Source: a bacterium
Lineage (GTDB): Bacteria > Vulcanimicrobiota > Xenobia > Xenobiales > JADMJV01
NCBI GenBank assembly: GCA_018266105.1
Contig: JAFEBA010000036.1
Span: forward strand, 1 to 49,843
Direction: 5' to 3'
DNA: 49,843 bases
The notes below the pieces were generated by a model. That model searched no databases. It saw only the letters and a list, made by a program, of their open reading frames with translations, and was not told the origin of the DNA. The position numbers and the translations under genes are program-made. Below are positions 8,046 to 16,141 of this stretch, piece after piece; position 1 is the first letter of the stretch; the number at the start of each line of letters is the position of its first letter.

Positions 8046-11000
8046 TGAAGCCCTCCAGCAGGTGGCGCCAGTAGCGAATCTCCCAGATTTCGCGCAGCTC
8101 CTGATCAACAATTACGTTGTATGCGCCCCGAGTCTTCTCCTCATAATCATTCTGATTCACGTTGCTGAGCAGCAAGGCCTCCAGACTGGCCAGTTCGGAG
8201 GCATAGACCTGGGGCGGTCCTCCCGGCACGGTCAGAGCCAGGGTGGGTGAAAACGGGTCCAACGGCCAGGTCTGATGGAGAGAATCCTGCCGAGCCGTCA
8301 GATGCTGCTGCTCGGTTTCCGAGAGCACCCGGCTGAACCCGCCCAGGTTGCCCAAAGCCAGGTTCGATTGAGCCAGGATCTGAGTGCGCTGCTCCGGGGT
8401 GATGGTGGAAGGAGCCTCCTGCGAAACCACGGGTGCCAAAGGCACCAATGTGGGTTGAGGGGTGGGCGGTGGGCTGGGAGGATTGGGTGGAGGCGTGATC
8501 GGAGGCAGTCCGGAGTAAAACAACTGGCCATCAACAAAGATGTCGCCGGTCTGATGGTCGATATGACCGGGCTGAAAATTGGCGCCGTTGAAGTTGCGGA
8601 AAGACGAAGAGGCGTGCAGCACGGTGTCGTTGCCCCCGGTCACCAGGCCCGTCAGATTGCCCGGAGCCGTATTGGGGATCGAGAAACTGGAATTGCTGGC
8701 GCTGAGGCCGAAAGCATTGCCAGCTGTAATGTTGAGTGCAGCCAGATTGGTCGGATTGGTGGCTGGGGTGACCTCCGTCAAATTGCCCGGAGTGGTGATG
8801 GTATAGTTTCCGCCCTGGATCTGTTGCATGGACTGAATGGTGATGTTGCTGCCGCTCAAGCTGATGTTGGAACCGGTGTCACTGTTCAGAGTGCCGACCG
8901 TGAGGTTTCCGCTCGACTGCAAGTTGACATCTCCCGGGCCGGTATTCAGCGCGATGTTGTTCAGGATCACGTTGCCGCCAGAAAGACTGGTCGCTCCCGA
9001 ACTGTTCTGCAGGGTTCCCGGGCCGAAGCTAAGGTTGCCCGTCGCGGCAAGCTTGAGCCCCTGGCTGGTGCGAAAACTGAAGCCATTGTTGGCTTGAATT
9101 CGAAGATTGCCGCCAGCCTGGGCATCTACGGACTGCAGGTTGGCGTTGAGACCGGCCACGTCGTTGCGGACCGTGAGATCATTACCGGCCTTCAGGACCG
9201 TTGAGCCGCCTGTCTGAATCAGGTTGGGCTGGCTCAGGGTCAGATTTCGGCCGGCGGCCATCGAGGTACTCGGGCTGGTGAGGAAGGTGGTGAAGTTCGT
9301 CAACACCAGCGCGCTGCTTAGATTGATATCGCGGGTGGAATTGACGGCGGTGGTGGTGGCGGATTCCAGCTTGATATCCCCGCCCGCGCTCAGGTTAACG
9401 TCCCCATTGGTGGTGTTCACCGCTACACGGTCGGTCGTGCTGCGCAGCACCAGGTCGGATGGACTGGCGGCAATGGTCAGGTTTCCGTTGGTGGCATTCA
9501 GAACAGTCTCCCCCTTGGAGACCACACTGACGGCTGATCCGGACACTTGAATATCCTGGGCCGACAGGTGGGAGGCACCCAGGTCCGAGGTGAGGCCCAG
9601 AGTGCTCGGAGCGTTTAAGGTCAGGTTGCGCCCGGCCGAGAGGTCCAGGTTGCCCGTGGAGGCACGCATGGAGAGACTATTGACGTTGGGCACTGCGCTC
9701 AGGTCGCGACCAGCCTGAGCCTGAAGTGAACCCAGGTCCACAATGAGCTGGTTGTTGGGGCTGGTGAAACGAAGGTCATTGCCGGCAGTCAGCACAACCG
9801 CGCCCGTGCCGGTGGAATGCCTGAGGTTGGGCTGGCGCATGTCCAGATCGTGCCCGGCCCGAATGGCCGTATCCGGACCGGTCAGGAAGGTGGTGAAATT
9901 GTTATTGACCAGGCTGCTGGTAAGGCTGGCGTCGTTGCCGGCATCCACTCGGGTGGTGGTGGCCGAACTGAGTTTGATGTCACTTCCGGAGCGAAGGTCG
10001 ACGTCACCGGTGGCGTTGATTGCGGTGCGATCGGTGGCGCTGCTAACATTCACATCACCGCTGGCAGCCCTGAGCGAAAGGTTACCGCTGGTGGCATTCA
10101 CCACCGTTTCCCCTTTGGCGCCCACGCCCAGGCTACCACCCGACAGTTGAATGTCCCGGGCCGTTACGTGGGTCACACCCAAAACCGAGTTGAGCGAAAA
10201 CGTCCCTGGAGCGCTCAAGGTCAGGTTGCGCCCGGCCGAGAGCTCCAGGTTCCCGACGGAAGCCCTAATGCTCAGACCGTTGGCGGCCGGCGCTCCGCTC
10301 AAGTCGCGGCCGGCCTGGGCCTGAAGCGCCCCCAGATCCACGGTGACCTGATTGTTGGGGCTGGTTAAACGAAGGTCATTGACGGCAGTCAGTAGCACCG
10401 AGCCCGTGCCGGTGGAGTGCCTGAGGTTGGGCTGGCGCATGTCCAGGTCGTGGCCGGCCCGAATGGCCGTATCCGGACCGGTCAGGAAGGTGGTGAAATT
10501 GCTATTGACATTGCTACTGGTGAGGTTGGCGTCATTGCCGGCATCCACACGGGTGGTGGTGGCCGAACTCAGGATGATGTCGGCGCCGGCGACCAGCTTA
10601 ACGTCTCCGGTGGCGTTGATGGCGGTGCGATCGTTGGCGCTGCCGACATTCACATTGTTGTTGGCGGCGCTGAGCGAGAGGTTGCCGCTGGTGGCATTCA
10701 CGACCGCTTCCCCTTTGGCCCCCACCGTCAGGCTGCCGCCCGAGAGTTGAATATCCCGGGCCGTCACGTGGGAAAAACCAAGATCCGAATTGAGCGACAA
10801 CGTCCCCGGGGCGTTCAGAGTCAGGTTGCGCCCGGCCGAGAGATCCAGGTTGCCCGTGGAAGCCCGCATGGTCAGGCTGTTGACGGCCGGCGTTCCGCTC
10901 AGGTCGCGGCCGGCCTGGGCCTGGAGAGAACCCAGATCAACGGCGACCTGATTGTTGGGGCTGGTGAAACGGAGGTCATTGCCGGCAGTCAGCACCACCG

Positions 11001-13170
11001 CGCCCGTTCCGGTGGCGTGCCTGAGATTTGGCTGGCGCATGTCCAGGTCGTGGCCGGCGCGGATGGCGGTATCCGGCCCGGTCAGGAAGGTGGTGAAATT
11101 GTTATTGACCAGGCTGCTGGTGAGTTTGACATCGTTGCCCGCATCAACCCGGGTGGTGGTGGCCGAACTGAGCTTGATGTCACTTCCAGAGCGAAGGTCG
11201 ACGTCACCGGTGGCGTTGATGGCGGTGCGATTGGTTGCGCTGCTGACGGTGAGGTCGTTGCTGGAGGTCACGAGCGAGAGGTTGCCGCCGGTGGCGTTGA
11301 CCACGGTCTGGCCGTTGGCGCTGAGAGTGGTCCCGGCGGTGGTGACATTGACCGAGGCGGCTCGCAAAACCAACGAGCCTCCCGAACTCAGATTGAGTGC
11401 GCCAGGCGAGCTCACACGAGCCTGTCCAACCGCTGTGATCTGAATATTGCCGCCGCTGGAAGTGGCCAGACCGAAGTTGCCCGAGGTCGGCCCGGCCACG
11501 AAATTCCGCCCGGCCTGGCTGCTGAACGAGCCGGCGTTCACGGTTAAGAAGCCGCCGTTGCCCTGCTGCAGGATCACGTCGTTGCCGGCCACTGTGGAAA
11601 GGGATGAGGAGCCTGCCTGCAGGCTGGGCTGGGTCAGGGTCAGATCGTGCCCGGCCGAGAGCTGGTAGGCTCCCCCACCATTGAGAAAGGTGGTGAAGTT
11701 GGAGTTGACGACGGCGCTGGTGAGCACCAGGTCATTGCTGGTGGCGGTCAGTTGAGCCAGGGTCGGGCTACTCAAAATCAGGTCGGCGGTGGCGCTCAGG
11801 CGCACATCACGGGCGCCGACAACGGTCAGAGCTCCGCTGCTGGAAGTCAATCCACCCGTGCCGTTAACCGTCAACAGCACATCCCGGCCCGCCTGCAGAT
11901 TGAGAGTGCTGGCCGTGATCTGACCATTGCTGGTCAAGTTGATGTCATTGCCGGCCACAACGGTCAGAGCGGTGGCGTTCAGGTTGAATCCGGCTCCATT
12001 ATAAATCACGTCATGGTCAGCATTGAGAGTGACCGTGCCGGACTGCGCCTGCATGGCGGCCACACTGACGCTACCGCTTCCCCCGCTGGTCGGATTGGGC
12101 AGCTGGGGGTCAAAGGTGCCACCGCCGGCGTCGGTGATGGTGATATCAAATGGATCAAAGAGAATGTGGTTGGCCTGAATCGGACCCTGGGCCCAGAGTT
12201 TTTTACCGCTGACTTCGGCGAAATCGGCCTTGATCTGACCCGAGCTGACGGTCTGGCCGGCGGATAGCAGCCGAACCTCGCCTCCTTGGAGTTGCCCGCT
12301 GGCCGGCAAAATGCTGGCCTGGCTGGAATCCAAACGAACCAATCCTCCCGGTGCCTGGATCGAACCGCTATTGAGGAGCACGCCTTCGGCACCGCGGGCC
12401 AAAGTCTGGCCGTTGCTGCCTGACTCAAAACTGCCGGCTTCGACCAGCAGCGGGTTGGTCACCACCTGACTCAAAAGTTGCGACATCTGCCCCGGCTGCA
12501 GCAAAACGTTTCCGCCCTGACCGCCGCCTCTAAACTGAGGGTCAAATCCGTCGGGCACCACAAACTGGACCAGGCCACGCCCATCCACCGAAAAAGTGGC
12601 CTGAGTGCTGGCTCCCAGATGAACCTGACCGGCCTGAGCCAGAATCAATCCCTGATTGTCCAGCAAAGGCGAAACCAGCACCACAAAGCCGCCCTCAGCC
12701 ACTTTGATGGTGCCCTGATTGGTCAGAGCCGCCAACGGAAGGGCTCGGTCCTGAGTCAGTTTGTAGCTTCCATTCAGGAAGTCTTCGTCACTCATTTTCA
12801 GAGTGGAAGCGGTAAAACTGCCCACATCCACCACTGCGTTGGGACCGAAAAGAACCCCGTTTGGATTGAGCAGAAAGACTCGACCGTTGGCCTGCAGCAT
12901 GCCCTGAATGAGGGATGGGTCGAGTCCGGTGACTCGATTAAGAATGGCCGATTGAGGCCCGGGCTGGAGAAAGCGCACGGTCTCGCCCAGTCCAATATTG
13001 AACTGTCCCCAATTGATGATGGCCTGGGGCGTTTGCTGGAGGATTTGCACCAAATTCTGGCCATTCTGAATTTGCACCTGACCATGAACCGTGGTTGGAT
13101 CCGTAGGAAGAGACCAGCCGCTGGCATTCAAACCGAAGGCCAGGAGACATCCGAGCAGGGAGCGCTTCAT
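8023..13170 (-). CDS. Filamentous haemagglutinin-type exoprotein (TpsA), 1715 aa
   Basis: Large secreted beta-helix protein of the two-partner secretion type. A signal peptide (MKRSLLGCLLAFGLNASGWS) is followed by the TPS secretion domain at about residues 25-260, with its hallmark motifs INWGQFNIG, LNRVTG, ANGRVFLLNPNGVLFG and FTASTL. The rest is rich in Asn, Thr, Ser, Gly and Leu in short repeating strands (GNDLxLTS, AGRNLTL), as expected of a right-handed beta-helix. Residues about 620-1310 consist of 200-residue tandem repeats. The C-terminus has a proline-rich segment (PPITPPPNPPSPPPTP) and an acidic/tryptophan-rich tail ending WEDRE. GGAGG lies 8 nt before the ATG. The expected outer-membrane partner TpsB (POTRA plus barrel) is not in this window. 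Probable role: adhesion or aggregation; inferred from family. Confidence 0.92.
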   Translation of the reverse strand: MKRSLLGCLLAFGLNASGWSLPTDPTTVHGQVQIQNGQNLVQILQQTPQAIINWGQFNIGLGETVRFLQPGPQSAILNRVTGLDPSLIQGMLQANGRVFLLNPNGVLFGPNAVVDVGSFTASTLKMSDEDFLNGSYKLTQDRALPLAALTNQGTIKVAEGGFVVLVSPLLDNQGLILAQAGQVHLGASTQATFSVDGRGLVQFVVPDGFDPQFRGGGQGGNVLLQPGQMSQLLSQVVTNPLLVEAGSFESGSNGQTLARGAEGVLLNSGSIQAPGGLVRLDSSQASILPASGQLQGGEVRLLSAGQTVSSGQIKADFAEVSGKKLWAQGPIQANHILFDPFDITITDAGGGTFDPQLPNPTSGGSGSVSVAAMQAQSGTVTLNADHDVIYNGAGFNLNATALTVVAGNDINLTSNGQITASTLNLQAGRDVLLTVNGTGGLTSSSGALTVVGARDVRLSATADLILSSPTLAQLTATSNDLVLTSAVVNSNFTTFLNGGGAYQLSAGHDLTLTQPSLQAGSSSLSTVAGNDVILQQGNGGFLTVNAGSFSSQAGRNFVAGPTSGNFGLATSSGGNIQITAVGQARVSSPGALNLSSGGSLVLRAASVNVTTAGTTLSANGQTVVNATGGNLSLVTSSNDLTVSSATNRTAINATGDVDLRSGSDIKLSSATTTRVDAGNDVKLTSSLVNNNFTTFLTGPDTAIRAGHDLDMRQPNLRHATGTGAVVLTAGNDLRFTSPNNQVAVDLGSLQAQAGRDLSGTPAVNSLTMRASTGNLDLSAGRNLTLNAPGTLSLNSDLGFSHVTARDIQLSGGSLTVGAKGEAVVNATSGNLSLSAANNNVNVGSANDRTAINATGDVKLVAGADIILSSATTTRVDAGNDANLTSSNVNSNFTTFLTGPDTAIRAGHDLDMRQPNLRHSTGTGSVLLTAVNDLRLTSPNNQVTVDLGALQAQAGRDLSGAPAANGLSIRASVGNLELSAGRNLTLSAPGTFSLNSVLGVTHVTARDIQLSGGSLGVGAKGETVVNATSGNLSLRAASGDVNVSSATDRTAINATGDVDLRSGSDIKLSSATTTRVDAGNDASLTSSLVNNNFTTFLTGPDTAIRAGHDLDMRQPNLRHSTGTGAVVLTAGNDLRFTSPNNQLIVDLGSLQAQAGRDLSAVPNVNSLSMRASTGNLDLSAGRNLTLNAPSTLGLTSDLGASHLSAQDIQVSGSAVSVVSKGETVLNATNGNLTIAASPSDLVLRSTTDRVAVNTTNGDVNLSAGGDIKLESATTTAVNSTRDINLSSALVLTNFTTFLTSPSTSMAAGRNLTLSQPNLIQTGGSTVLKAGNDLTVRNDVAGLNANLQSVDAQAGGNLRIQANNGFSFRTSQGLKLAATGNLSFGPGTLQNSSGATSLSGGNVILNNIALNTGPGDVNLQSSGNLTVGTLNSDTGSNISLSGSNITIQSMQQIQGGNYTITTPGNLTEVTPATNPTNLAALNITAGNAFGLSASNSSFSIPNTAPGNLTGLVTGGNDTVLHASSSFRNFNGANFQPGHIDHQTGDIFVDGQLFYSGLPPITPPPNPPSPPPTPQPTLVPLAPVVSQEAPSTITPEQRTQILAQSNLALGNLGGFSRVLSETEQQHLTARQDSLHQTWPLDPFSPTLALTVPGGPPQVYASELASLEALLLSNVNQNDYEEKTRGAYNVIVDQELREIWEIRYWRHLLEGFIIWEDRE
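9241..11300 (-). repeat. Exact 600-bp (200-aa) tandem repeats inside the exoprotein gene
   Basis: The same text recurs every 600 bp: for example TTGTTGGGGCTGGT occurs near 9751, 10351 and 10951, and AGGAAGGTGGTGAA near 9281, 9881, 10481 and 11081. In protein terms each unit runs from an NRTAINATGDV-like start through NFTTFLTGPDTAIRAGHDL, QPNLRH, SLQAQAGRDLS and SAGRNLTL to VVNATSGNLSL. Three units are near identical and a fourth, partial and diverged, unit lies on the C-terminal side; a weaker copy lies on the N-terminal side around 11300-11760. Units 1 and 3 agree with each other against unit 2 in places, and 1 and 2 agree elsewhere, which suggests unequal exchange or conversion. Confidence 0.93.
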
Positions 13171-13268
13171 TCCGACAATCCTCCAAAATTGGCCGTTCGA
13201 CAGACTCGCGGCAAAGACCCTGCCTCTGCACCGACCGACGATTGGTCAAAGAGTGTAACAAAAGTCGT

Positions 13269-13297
13269 TTTACCGGCTCAATGCACGCGGCTAACAT
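13269..13297 (+). promoter_or_regulatory. Possible promoter of the FlgG-like gene, leaderless
   Basis: TTTACC at 13269-13274 and TAACAT at 13292-13297 are 17 nt apart; each matches 4 of 6 consensus bases. The -10 box ends 6 nt before the ATG at 13304, and no Shine-Dalgarno sequence is present, so translation would start on a leaderless message. The 133-bp gap is shared with the divergent exoprotein gene. Confidence 0.4.
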
Positions 13298-13303
13298 ACC
13301 TTT

Positions 13304-14704
13304 ATGAGACGTTATCTGCTGGCCGGCCTGGCACTCACTCTGCTTGTTCCGCTCCTGAATCGACCGGATTGGCGACTGCGGCAACAATTGCTGGAGATCC
13401 GTCACAACTACAGGACAACAGCCGCCCGGTACGAGCTCAATCTCAAGAACCAGTTCACTCCGGGATTCAAAAGCCACTCTGAATGGCCTGGCAAAAACGG
13501 CCTGAAATGGACCCAGGGTGAGATCTTCAAAACCCAAACGCCTTCCAACCTGGCCGTCAATGGCCAGGGCTGTTTCGCCCTGAAGAATGGCGACCAAATC
13601 GCATATACCCGAGACGGCCGATTTACCTTTCAAGACGGCCTTCTTCAAAATTCGCAAGGCTGGGCGCTGCTGGGGATGCCGTTGGACCGCCTGGGCAACA
13701 TCATTGGTGAGACGGGGCCCATTCGCCTCGATCTAGATCCCCCAACCTGCCTCTACATGGGGCGTTTCACCGACTACCGATTTGACGAGATGGGCAAACT
13801 CCACGGCCAGCTGACCATGACCGATCCCGTCACCGGCCAATCCTCCTGCACCTCCACGCCCCTGTTTCAGATCATGCTGTATCAATTCCCCAATCCGGGA
13901 GGACTGGTGGAAGACGGCTCTCTTTTGCGGCCCGGGCCCAACAGTGGGGAGGCGGTCAGCGGCCTGCCCGGCCAGGGAGCCCTGGGGGGAATCTGCCCCA
14001 GCAGCCTGGAGCTCTCCAATGTCAACTTTCTCCAGCAGGGCCTGACACTGCGCTGGACCTACGAACACTACCGAGCTTTCGCAGCCAGCGCCCCAAGCAG
14101 TCCGATTCAGGAGGAACTGCTCCAGGAACTTCGTTACAACTCGCAGCTGCGCCGCGCGGCTGTGGAAAATCTTTCCAATACTCTCACCCCTGGCTACCGC
14201 AGCTGGGACATTCTCGGCTACCTCCAAAATCGCCAGCTCAAGAGGCGCTCCGGCCAGGGCCAACTGGTGCAGACCGATGATCCATGGAATCTTGCCCTGG
14301 ACGGTCCGGGCGGTCTGGTGCTCCAGGACGGCCAGCTGACCCGAAATGGAAATCTCGTCTGGACGGAACATGGGCTGACCAATTCCGAGGGAGGCGTGAT
14401 TATGGGCTACCGCGCCGGAAAACTGGAACCGGTGAGAATTCCGGCGGAAGCCGCCAACCTGGAGGTCACCTCACAGGGGGTGGTGCGCTGGATCGATTTG
14501 CGCGGCGACGGCCGCACTCAAGCTCAATACCAACTGGCCCTCTCCGGCGGCAACCCCAGCCTGGCCCAGGGCTATCTAGAATACCCCCTGGGTGACGCAT
14601 ACGAAGAGGGGATCGAAGCCCGGGCCCTGGCCGGGCTGGCCGGCCTGCCGCCATTCCAGCCCGGGGACCCCTTGCCAGAAACGCCCCTCAGCCTGATGCG
14701 CTGA
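13304..14704 (+). CDS. Membrane-anchored tandem FlgG-like (flagellar rod/hook family) protein
   Basis: 466 aa. An N-terminal hydrophobic segment (residues 4-19) acts as signal or anchor. Two rod/hook-family units follow. Unit 1 has a degenerate N-terminal signature (NLKNQFTPGFKS, about 47-58), the core LAVNGQGCFALKNGD then YTRDGRFTFQDG, and the C-terminal FlgG hallmark LELSNVNFLQQGLTL (about 235-250). Unit 2 begins with VENLSNTLTPGYRSWD (about 287-302), the equivalent of the NLANVNTPGYK signature, and has LALDGPGGLVLQDGQLTRNG and a matching strand pattern, but no clear C-terminal helix. Flagellar rod proteins are normally single-unit, without a cleaved Sec signal, and lie in flagellar operons. 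No other flagellar gene is in the window. A structural, non-flagellar role at the envelope is possible; this is inference. Confidence 0.8.
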   Translation: MRRYLLAGLALTLLVPLLNRPDWRLRQQLLEIRHNYRTTAARYELNLKNQFTPGFKSHSEWPGKNGLKWTQGEIFKTQTPSNLAVNGQGCFALKNGDQIAYTRDGRFTFQDGLLQNSQGWALLGMPLDRLGNIIGETGPIRLDLDPPTCLYMGRFTDYRFDEMGKLHGQLTMTDPVTGQSSCTSTPLFQIMLYQFPNPGGLVEDGSLLRPGPNSGEAVSGLPGQGALGGICPSSLELSNVNFLQQGLTLRWTYEHYRAFAASAPSSPIQEELLQELRYNSQLRRAAVENLSNTLTPGYRSWDILGYLQNRQLKRRSGQGQLVQTDDPWNLALDGPGGLVLQDGQLTRNGNLVWTEHGLTNSEGGVIMGYRAGKLEPVRIPAEAANLEVTSQGVVRWIDLRGDGRTQAQYQLALSGGNPSLAQGYLEYPLGDAYEEGIEARALAGLAGLPPFQPGDPLPETPLSLMR

Positions 14705-15653
14705 GCTGGCGCCCCCGTCGGGCCAGCCCGTAGAAAATGGCGCACAGGTCGAAGAGCAGAGTCAGGCTGGGAATCTGCGTCAGGGCCTCAAGCGGGCAGC
14801 TGGTGAGGTAGCGGAGTCCGAAGTAACCTGCAGCGACCGCCAGTTGCGCCGCCATTGTGATGCAGAAGGCCCGGCCCCCCAGCAAGGGCTCCAGCCATAA
14901 GACGAGCCAGGGCAGGAAGCACAGAACGGCCTGATTCAGGCTACCGCCGCAGGCCAGTGCCCAGCCTCCACCAAAGGCGAACACTGCGACCAGGCTGGCC
15001 CAGGCCAGCAGCCCTCGCATTCGGGTGCTAAGGGTGGCATCCGACTGGAAAATTTGGAACATTCGCCCGACCACCACCGGCCGACTGCTGGCGATCGCCG
15101 CCAGGACCAGCAACAGTGCAGCCAGCAGTTGGGGCCCGATGTTGTTTTTAGGCATCGTAGCCAGCAAACTCAATAGCCCACACCAGATCGAACCCACCTG
15201 CATCGGCCAGCGTCGGACTTGCATTTCGTAAGCATATTGCAGGCGGTGCAGCCAGCTGCCAGGTCGGGTTGCGGACTGCCGAGCCATTTCTTCCAAGGCG
15301 GAGAAGCTGCAGCCCCAGCGCGCCACCGCCCGGACGGCCTGTTGCACGGCTTCAGTCCCGTCTCCGCGTGCGATCGCCAGCCGAGCCAGGCCGGCCGAAG
15401 CATAATCAGGATCCAGGCCGGAGAGAAGGGCCCTCGCCTCTTGCACCTGACCCATCAGCATCAGGGCCGATGCCAGGTTGGCGGAAGCGGTGGGATGCCC
15501 GCGATGAACGACCAAAGCCTGGGAGGCCGCCTTCATCGCTTCGAGTGGCCGCCCGCGAATCAGTTCAAGCGCGGCCTGGTTGGCCAGATGGTCACCCGGC
15601 AGCGGGCCGCCGGCAGCGTTGGAATGTCTTACATAGAAGGGTAGCTGTTCCAT
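14688..15653 (-). CDS. TPR-containing polytopic membrane protein, unknown role
   Basis: 321 aa. The first 160 residues look like tetratricopeptide helices (NQAALELIRGRPLEAMKAASQAL, then ASANLASALMLMGQVQEARALL, then GLARLAIARGDGTEAVQQAVRAV). From about residue 155 onwards there are five or six hydrophobic segments (GLLSLLATM, LLAALLLVLAAIA, WASLVAVFAFGGGWAL, AVLCFLPWLVLWLEPLL, CITMAAQLAVAAGYF). The TPR part would sit in the cytoplasm or periplasm next to the membrane bundle and bind a protein partner. The 3' end overlaps the convergent FlgG-like gene by 17 bp. I do not recognise a specific family. Confidence 0.72.
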   Translation of the reverse strand: MEQLPFYVRHSNAAGGPLPGDHLANQAALELIRGRPLEAMKAASQALVVHRGHPTASANLASALMLMGQVQEARALLSGLDPDYASAGLARLAIARGDGTEAVQQAVRAVARWGCSFSALEEMARQSATRPGSWLHRLQYAYEMQVRRWPMQVGSIWCGLLSLLATMPKNNIGPQLLAALLLVLAAIASSRPVVVGRMFQIFQSDATLSTRMRGLLAWASLVAVFAFGGGWALACGGSLNQAVLCFLPWLVLWLEPLLGGRAFCITMAAQLAVAAGYFGLRYLTSCPLEALTQIPSLTLLFDLCAIFYGLARRGRQLSASG

Positions 15654-15778
15654 ACCTGAACTATCCTGGAAAGGCCAGCCAGAGGCCAGGACATTGGTTA
15701 CGCTAAGAGCTCAGGCCCGATCCCACTCTTCCTAAAAAGATTGTCATCTTTCCGACCAAACGGAGAAGCTAGACTGCC

Positions 15779-16120
15779 ATGATGATCCAGAACTGGATGA
15801 AGAAGTTCTGTCTGGCGATTTGCCTGGTCCTGAGTCTGGCCTGCACAGCTTCAGTCACTCAACAGCGCCTGCACATCCTGCAGGCTCTGCAGGGAACCCC
15901 CAGCGGTCATGTGCCCCAGATGCTCATGACTCTGGACCGGGCCGGCCTTGATCTGTCCATCTCGGATCTGGCCAGCCTGCCGCTTCTGCTTGAGCTGGAA
16001 CCCACCCCTACTCTTCCTTTGCCCCAAACCGAATTCGTCGCCCGCTTCGTTCCCCAGGCATTTTGCGCAACCGTCCCCCAGTTGCGCGGCCCTCCTGTAG
16101 TCCTCCGTTCGATGGTCTAA
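15779..16120 (+). CDS. Small exported protein at the head of the efflux operon
   Basis: 113 aa. A hydrophobic signal-type N-terminus (KKFCLAICLVLSLACTAS) is followed by about 85 residues with no recognisable domain; the C-terminal half is rich in Pro and Leu. LSLAC resembles a lipobox but the -3 to -1 residues are not typical, so cleavage by ordinary signal peptidase is as likely. A second ATG lies directly after the first, at 15782; a TAGACT box at 15770-15775 ends 6 nt before it. The gene is 21 bp upstream of the adaptor gene and probably cotranscribed. It could be an accessory of the pump, or a periplasmic sensor; unknown. Confidence 0.6.
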   Translation: MMIQNWMKKFCLAICLVLSLACTASVTQQRLHILQALQGTPSGHVPQMLMTLDRAGLDLSISDLASLPLLLELEPTPTLPLPQTEFVARFVPQAFCATVPQLRGPPVVLRSMV

Positions 16121-16141
16121 ATACATAACGGAGGATTTTTC

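Noticed and set aside
9241..11300. 600-bp repeats as a mobile element or CRISPR
   Set aside because: The repeats are in frame, exactly 600 bp, contiguous without spacers, and code for beta-helix units; no terminal repeats or transposase.
8275..11547. Plus-strand open frames across the exoprotein repeats (for example 8275-9204 and 10417-11547)
   Set aside because: Their periodic sequence is the reverse of the 600-bp repeats of the exoprotein, which has a signal peptide, TPS domain and good ribosome-binding site.
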